DNA of 46,065 nucleotides from Candidatus Gastranaerophilales bacterium (lineage in GTDB: Bacteria; Cyanobacteriota; Vampirovibrionia; Gastranaerophilales; Gastranaerophilaceae): the NCBI GenBank assembly GCA_944323425.1, contig CALUSL010000016.1:1-46065 (forward strand), in the 5' to 3' direction. Position 1 is the first letter of the stretch; every line of letters begins with the position of its first letter. Made by a program: the position numbers and the translations under genes. The notes beneath the pieces are model-generated. The model searched no databases. It was given only the letters and a program-made list of their open reading frames with translations, and was not told the DNA's origin. This document shows positions 1-9,000 of the stretch, piece by piece.

Positions 1-3000
1 CGGTCATTGAGGTTTGCTGCGGAATCGCCTGCGTTTATTGTAACAGTGCCTGTTGCGTCTATGATGCCGGCATTCACTCCATCACCGTCAATACTTATAT
101 TTCCGCCGGATACTTCGCCTGTGAGGTCAACAAGTGCACCGGAGGAGTTTATGTCAACAAACTCTGAACCGCTGATTGAGCCGCCTGAAGCAAGGGTCAA
201 ACCGTTTACGTCAAGTGTGGTTTGTGCTCCGGATACAGTGCCGGATACGCTCATTGCATTATTATTTGTATTTATGCCGAGAATAGTGTCCGCGATAACA
301 GACCCGGTAATATTCAGAGCACCGGAGTCTATGTTTACTGAGTTTCCTTCGACTCGACCCGTTATATCAAAGTCGTTTCCTCCCGTGTTCAGAGTAACCC
401 GTCCTTCACCAATAACATCTCCGCCGAGCTCAATTCCGTCCGCATCAATACTTATGTCGTTTCCTGATACAGAACCGTCTATGTTTGCGAGTCCTGTTGA
501 ATCTATGTCAACATTGCCGCCCCGGACGCTGCCTGTAATATTTGTTGTACCTGAGGAATTTATTGCAACGGATGTTGTGCCGGTAATGTTGTTTGCGTTT
601 ACTCCGGCGCCGTCTACACTCACATCTGTTCCCGATACGTCACCTTTCAGGTCTACAAGCCCCTGCTGTGAGTTTATGTCTACTGTGCCGCGGGAAACAA
701 CAGCAGCTCCCTGAGCAAGCTCAACACCTACAGCGTCAATAAGTACGCTGCCTGCCTGAATGTTTCCGTTTAGCGTGGTTTTTTCTGTATAAGAATTTAT
801 ATCAAGTGCGTTTTGGGCATTAACACTTCCGAGAGTGACTCCGAGTCCGTCAATATAAACATTTGAACCTGAAATCGCTCCTGCCGCGTTGATTGCTGCC
901 GTGAGTGAGTTTAAATCGACTGTGCCTGTGCCGTTTATGGAACCGGATCCGGCAAGAGTTATGCCATTTGCATCTATTGTGATATCAGAACCGGCGACGG
1001 AACCAGTAATATTGGCAAGTCCGTCTGAATCTATATCAACAGTTCCGCCCTGTATCGAGCCTGTGATATTTGTACCTGCCGAAGAGTCTATAGATACGGA
1101 TGTTGTGCCCGTAATGTCATTCGCATTGACGCCGGCACCTGCTATAGAAACATTTGTACCGGTTACGGTTCCGGTCATATCAGCAAGCCCTGCTGCCGTA
1201 ATATCAATATTTCCGCCGTTTATTGTACCGGCCGCCGTGAGCGCACCTGAAGAATCTATATCAACAAAGTTTGTTCCTGTTACAGTGCTTTGTGCACCGA
1301 GGTTTACGCTGTTTGCATCAAGGTCTATATCTTCACCTGAGAGTGAGCCTGTAACCTCTGCAGAAGAATTCGAGGCATTTATTGTCAGTTTTTTGTCAGC
1401 ACTGAGAGAACCCGAGACGTTTATGCCCGTGTTCTGTACATTTACCGTAGTTGTGCCGCCTGAAATTGCGCCTGCAATATTCGTTGTTCCCGAGGTGTTA
1501 GTTATGTTTAAACCGGCAGTGTTTCTTATATCCGCACCCTGCTCTACTGTTATACCTTTGTTGCCGGAATTGGATATGTTAAGATTCATACCGTTGAGGT
1601 CGCCGGAAACAGTGTTTTTGAATGTTATACCGCCGTTTGCAGCGTCATTTTTAATATTCATTCCCGGAACCGGTGCATTGCTTCCGCCGAGAATAGGTCC
1701 GCTGTCGCCGCCGAGATCTCCTGCTATTACAATAGAACCGTTTCCGCTTCTGTTTTCGATATTCATTTCCGCATAGTTGTTTATTTTTGCCGATTCGTTA
1801 ATCTGAATACCGAAATCATCGGTGTTTCCGCTTCCGGAAACGCCTGTGCCTTCGTTAATAATATTAATTATGCCGCCTGCAGCTATTTCACCCTCTTCGA
1901 GTACATTTCCGTCGTTGTCAACAAGAGTTCCGTCGCTGACCATACCGTTGTTGATAGTACCGTTGATAATTATGCCGCCGCCGACATCGCCTTCATTACC
2001 GCTGTTGATGAGGTTTATAACACCTGTGTGTATTGCACCGTCGGCTTCAACACTAAAGTTAGAAAGTGAAGCGTTTTCGGCAAGAATCAGACTGCCCTGC
2101 CCGTTGCTGGAATATGTGATTTCATTACCCCAGTTCTGAAGCTTCATTCCTATTATGACATCGGCATCGGGATCTTCTACAGCCGTGTCACTCTCAAATA
2201 CGGAATCAGCCATGAATCTGTTTATAAGTGTGCCAAAGAGTGTCATATCACCGGCGTGGTTAAGGAAACGAAGTATTCCGTGGTTGTCAATTACGCTTTC
2301 AGGCAGGAAGTGGAGTCCGCCCGTTCCCCAGTTTTCGAATACAACACGATTCTGAGAGCCTGCAACAGTTCCGTTCACAACATTCGCGCTGACATTTAGT
2401 GCACCGGCTCTGTTGTTTACGATGACTGAACTGGATTCTCCGTCTGCGTCGTTAACAAGATTGTTGTTTATTGTACCGCCGATGTTTGCACCGAGCTGTC
2501 CCGAGTTGTTAATTGTGACCGTGCCGCGGTTGTTGATTGTGCCTGAGGTTGTGATTCCGGTGTTTGCACCTGTGTTCGAGGCTGTGACGGTCATATCTTT
2601 TGCATTGTTAATCGTGCCGGTGAGTGAGAGCAGACCGTCCGCTTTGTTTTCAATGTTTATATTTTCCGCTGCAGACACATCGTGAACGGTAAGAGAACCG
2701 CTGCCGGATGTGTTGTTTACAACAGAGACTCCGCCCTGTGTGCTGTTTATTGCTCCGAGCATTGCAATATCGCCGCCTGTGGCGGAGAGATTAACGTTTC
2801 CTCCGCCGCTGATAACAGAATCAGCGTTCTGGGTCAAACTTCCGTTTGCCGCGATGATGTCTACTGTTGTGCCGGCTGTGATATTGTCATTAATTGCGGC
2901 AGATGTTGCCGAATCAATATTTACCGACGTATCAGAAGTAATGCTTCCGTTTGTAGTTACGCTGCCCGTAGAATTTATATCAATGATACCGCCCGAGATT

Positions 3001-6000
3001 GCGCCGTTTGCCGTGAAGTTTCCGCCGTTTGAGTTCAGGATAACATTTTGATAACCCTGTATTGTCCCTGTGGTGAGGGGATTATCGTTTGATGTCAGGT
3101 AGATATTGCCGTTTGAACCTGTATTTTCTGCAATGATAGCTGACACAACGCCGCCTGATGACAGAATGATGTTATTCGAAGCCGAGCCGATGTTTCCTGA
3201 CTGAGAGTTAAGAGAGATGTCTCCGCCGGCAATAAGTGAATTTCCTGCGGTGGTCTGGGTTATGTCATTTTGTGCATTGATTGCTATATCTCCGCTGCCT
3301 CCGGCGTTCAATACGTCTGTAAGCTGTACATTTCCGCCCTGTGCATTGTTGTTAACCGTTATGCTTCCGGAATTTGCGTTTACGTTTTTCAGGACTATAT
3401 CGCCTGTTGATTTGTTTGTGATTGAGATATCACCTTCCTGCGTGCTTTGAATAAGTCCGCCCTGAGTGATTCCGTCGTTTGCCGCAAGGGTTATATCTCC
3501 TGTTGCCGTAATGTTTTTCGACATATCAAGATTTTTTGAACTGTCAAGGTTTATATAACCGTTTGCATTTAGATCATTTGTAAAACTTATGTTTCCTGCA
3601 TCTTCACCTGTTGAAGATATGTCTATATTCGTTCCCGCGCTAATTGTTCCAAACGAAATATCTGTGTTTACGCTGTTGATATTTACAGAACCAGTGTTCG
3701 CAGTAACGTCTACTGTGCCGCCTGCCTGCACATCAATTTTGCTGTCCTGAGAGCCGACGCTGTTACCTGCGCTAAGGGTAATATTTCCTCCGGTTTTTAA
3801 AGATACATCGGTAGATGCGTCCTGTAAAATGCTGTTTCCGGCATTAATTGTAATATTTCCGCCGGTTGCTTCCATAAGCGCTGCCAATGTAACGTTGCCG
3901 GTTCTGGAATCAAGATTTATGCTTGTTCCGGCTGTAGTGTCCCCGTTCATGTTTATGTTGCCGTTGTTGGCAATAACGCTCAGGCTGCCCTGTTCTGCGC
4001 CTATAGAATTAAGAGTTATGTCTCCTGTAGTGTTCGATACCGAGACATCACCGCCTGTAGACACAATACTTCCCGAGGTCTGGTTTATGGCTTCCTGCGC
4101 AATTATTGTAACTCCGCCGGAGGCAGTCAGACTGTTCGAGATGGAAAGCCCTCTTCCGCTTTCTACTCTGATGTAGCCGCCCTCTGTGGTCAGGTCGTTG
4201 TTCATTATAATGTCGCCGTTTGATGAGAGGTCAATGTTTTCGGTGGCTGTAATTTCACCGAATGTTACACTGTCATCAGCGCCGTTCAGGTGTACGGAGC
4301 CGTTTGTTGCGTTTGCATTAATTGCAGTCGGCGAGCTTACGTTTAATTTATTTGATTCTTCGCCTATATTTGCGCCCTCAAGCGTGATTGCTCCGGTCGA
4401 AGAGACCGCTTTCTGCAAGCCGGAACGCTGTTTTATGTCATTTACCGCGTCAAGGCTGACTCCGCCGGTGCCGCCGGAGATGAGTTCGTTTATTTGTATA
4501 TTTGATGCTGTTGCGCTGACCGAGTTTGTGCCGGTAATTGCGGCATTGTTTGTCAGTGTTCCTGTAGCATTCAGATCTACATCACCGCCTGTCAGGGCTG
4601 CTCCCAGCGTAATATCCGATGCTTCAGCGCTAACATTGCCTGTGCCTGTAATTGCTTGCGAGTTTGTGATTGTATTATCAGCGATAAGACTGATATTTCC
4701 GCCTGACAGTATGCCGTCTATGGCAATAGTGTCTGCGTCAATATTAACACTGTTTGTACCATCTATTGATGCTGTATTTCTGAAATTTCCGTCCGCATCA
4801 AAGGTAAGGCTGCCGCCGGAGACGGTTTCTCCTGTTGTGATACTGTCTGCGTCAATATTAACAGTGTTTGTGCCGGTAATTGATGCTGTATTTTCAAACG
4901 TTGTACCGGAGGTGATATCCACATCGGACGCTTCGATTGAACCGCCGACAGAAACGGAGTTTGCATCTATATCCACAGTGCCCGATGCTGTGACAGAGCC
5001 TGTGTTTGTGAATGAATTTGTTGCGGAGAGAGTTGCGTTCTGAGCCGTAACATTGCCCGCAAGAGAAAAATCCGTGCCTTTTGCAATAAGAGAGCGTGTT
5101 GCGGTAATGTCATTGTTTACGGTCAGAGCGTTCAGTGCTGTTAACAGAACATCTCCACCAGTGATAGTTCCATCCGTCTGAATAGATTTGCCGTTTAGTG
5201 ATACTGTATCAAAGCCGGAAATGTTTCCTGTTTTGAACAAATCCTGTTCAGATGCAAGATAGATATTTCCGCCGTTTTCAGAATCCTGAGCAATTGTTGC
5301 GTTTACCGCCTCAGGAGAATTAATCATAATTGCCTGTGAGTCAGTACCTATGTTTCCGGACTGAGAAGAGAGATTAACTGTTCCGGTTGCATTTATAAAG
5401 GTGTCAGCCGCGGTCTGTGTAATATTTCCGGCTGCACCGACAGTTATATCCTGACCGTTTATTGCTCCCGCTATAACGGTGTTTTCGCCGCTGCTTACAC
5501 TGACATTTTCTCTTGCGTTGAGTCCTCCGACAGTAACGGTACCGTTCTGCGCAGTGCTGTCTACAGTGATATTTCCGCCGGAAACGTTGTTAAGCGTGAC
5601 AGAACCGGAGGAGTTTGTTACTGAAACATCAGAGCCGGTGGAGCTTACCAATCCGCCTGTCTGGTTTATTCCGTTTTGTGAATTAAGCGAAACAGAACCG
5701 GATGCGGTAATATTTTTCGACAGTTCAAGGTCTTTTGCGCTGTCAATTGTGATAGAACCGTTGTTTGCGGTAAGGTCGTTTGATAGAGTGATTTTACCGC
5801 CGTTTGTGCCGACGGAAGAGCCGAGTTTTATGTCAGTACCGGCAGATACAGTTCCGAAAGTGACATCCGCATCAACACTGTTTACGTTAATCAAACCGGT
5901 TGTAGCCGTAACATCAACTGTTCCGCCAGATGAAAAGTCCAGTGCAACATCGTTTTCTCCAATATTTGTACCGGTTAGAGTCATATTTCCGCCGGAAGCC

Positions 6001-9000
6001 AGTGCTTTTTCAAGGTCTGCATTCTGTGTAATTACGCCGCCTGCTGTCGCGTTTATCGTGTTTGTCGCAGATGCGAGAGCATTAAACGTAATATCCTGCG
6101 CACTGTTTAATATGAGGTCCGCACCTGACACAGCTCCGTTAAGGATAAGAGACATGTCGCGGGCGTCCAGAGAAACTGTTTTGTGCCCCTGAATTTCGCC
6201 GGCATTGAAATTCTGTCCCTGAGTGTAGAGATAGATATTTCCGCCGTTTGTGCTGTCCTGTGCAATTATTGCCGAGACTGTTCCGCCGGAGTGAAATCCG
6301 AGAATGTTGTCCGCTGTTCCTATGTTTCCGTTGTTTGATGAAAGATTCAGGTCTGTGCCTGCATTGAGAATTATACTGTTTGCTATTCCGGAAATTATGT
6401 CTCTGTTTGCGCTGAGAGTCATTTCTCCGGTGGACGTCAATATATTATTTATAATTAAGTCATTAGCGGAGCCGAGTATAATTGTGTTTCCGTTAAGCGC
6501 ATTGTTTACCGTAAGGTCTCCGGAGGCACCGCTCGTTTTTATGTCTATTTCATCAGCAGCCGTAATTGTACCGAGCGTCAGGTCATGATCGGGGCTGTCA
6601 ATATGAATGCTGCCGTTGGCTGCGGATGCGTCAATAGTATCAACATTGACTTTAATGCTGCCTCCTGTCGGAGGTTTGGCGCCGATGGAACCGTTAATTG
6701 CGTTCAAAGACGCACTTTTGGCTACTATTGCCGTACCTTCGGCAGTCTGTTTTATATCTCTTTGAGAGGTTACAGTAACTTTTCCGCTGGTTGTGTCACC
6801 GCTCAGAGTGCCTGCGAGTGTGACATCCGCGTCTGCAGCATTGTTTGTAACATTTATATTCACACCGGACATATCCTGAACAGTTATGTCGCCGGATGTT
6901 GTGTTCGTAATGTTTACGCTGCCTTCAGCGGACGTAATAGCGCCGTCTGTATGATTTATACCTTCTGCAGCTGTGATATTTACGTCATTTTTTGCAATAA
7001 GATTTTTGTCAAGCACCATATCTTTTGCCGAGGTTACGGAAATCAGTCCGTTTTCGGCTGTCAAATCTTCACGCAGCGTGAGTCTGCCTGTTTCTGATGC
7101 AAGTCTTATGTCCTGTCCGGAATTGATGGTTCCGAATATTGTATCGCCGTCAACGCCGGTTATATCAATAGAACCGGTGGTGGTTGTGCCTGAAATAGCG
7201 TCACCTGCCGCGATTTTTAGAGGCGTGGACTCAGAACCGATTGAGTTGCCGGCAGTAAGATTTACTGTGCCGGAAGCCTGAATAGCTTTATCCAGAGATG
7301 CATTCTGGCTTATGCTTCCGCCTGCGCTAACTGAAGCGTTTCCGGCGCTCACGGTCAGAAGATTGTTAAATATAACGTCTGCTGCCGCTTCGATAACAGC
7401 ACCGGTTGCTGCAGTAACAGCAGCGCCTATTGTGACTGTATTCCCCGTAATAAGAGCGTCAGCCTGAGAATTTATTTCACCGTTTATATTAACGTCAGTG
7501 TCTGATATGATTTCTGCTCTGCCTGTTGTTGCAATTGAGCCGCTCTCATTTATGTTTACTGTTCCGGCGTCGATTGTAGTGCTGCCGGTTGAGGTTATAG
7601 CTGCATTTATATCTGCGTTAGAGCCGGCAACAATAGAAGTGTTTCCTGTCGAGTTCATTTCCGAATCGACCGTGATATTTCTGCCGGCTTCCAGTGCCGT
7701 ATCCGCTCCGGAGGTAATGCTGCCTTTAACATCAATATCCGTATCCGATGTGATGTTTGATGTTCCTGTTGTGGAGGTAATGCTTCCGTTTTCTGCTATT
7801 TCAACATCTCCGGCATCGATTGTTGTGTTTGCGTTTGAGGTGAGCGCGGAGGATATTGTTGCAGTGCCAGCTGCTGTGAGAATGGTATCCGTACCGGAGG
7901 ACACAATGTCGTTTATGTTTATATTGCCGCCCGATGTAATGTTTGTTCCTGCAGCAGAGGTTATTGTTGAGTTAATTGTTGTGTCGCTGCCCGAGTTTAT
8001 TATTGTATCTGCTCCGGAGGAAACAGCGCCGTTTACTTCAATTGCGCCGTTTGCAGCATCAAGCTGTACATCTTCAGTTGATGTTACTGTGTTTCCGATT
8101 GTAATATCTTTTGATGAGTTTAAGAATACGTTTCTGCCGTTGACTGTGCCCTGTGTGGAAATTGAAGCGTCAGCACCGGAGGTTGTGACATGCACGTCTT
8201 TGTTTGCCGTGACAGTGCCGAGCGTAATATTTTTGTCCGCACTGGTAAGCCATATATTGCCTTTGTCCGCAGCGGTTCCGTTTGCGGAAGCTGAGACTGT
8301 TCCGTCAGCATTGACTCTGAACTGGTTTCCGTCAGCGCCGATATTTCCGGCCGTAGAGGAAAGATTTATGTTTTTGCCCGCTGTCAAAACTGCATCTTCA
8401 CTGTTCTGTAGAATATCATTTTGAGCCGAGACAGTTATGTCACCCGATGTTGCGGTGATAGGTTTGTTGAAAAATACATTGCCAGTGTCAGTTGCTGTGT
8501 TCGAAACGGAAATATTTCCTGTCGTAGCGAGAAGCGAGTTCAGCAAAACATCACCGGTTTCGCTGTTGGCAATGATTATATCTCCGGCAGTGATGGTAGA
8601 ATTTTCACCCTGCACAATACCGCCTTTTGATTTTATGTCGACAACGGTTTTTGCCTGCAGATTGTGTTCAAGCGAGAACTGTTCACCGCTGTCAATATAA
8701 ATTCCGCCGTCAGGTGTGGTGAGGTCGCCTGTCAGTATTACCGCATAATCTGAAGCAAGCCCGATGTCTTTGCTGAATTTTATTTTTTCTCCGTCAAGCA
8801 CAAGGTCATCGTCGAGCGCTCTTAAAAATACGCTGCCGTTTTCCTCATCGAGAGCAGTTGCCCAGAGGTCTTTGCCTTCACCCCGTTCAAAAGTGATGTA
8901 GTTATCTTTTGAACCGATTGAGCCTTCCTGTGATTCAAGGTAGATATTACCGCCGGTAAAACCGTTTATACCCGAATTCGTTTGAGAGATGTTGCCTTTT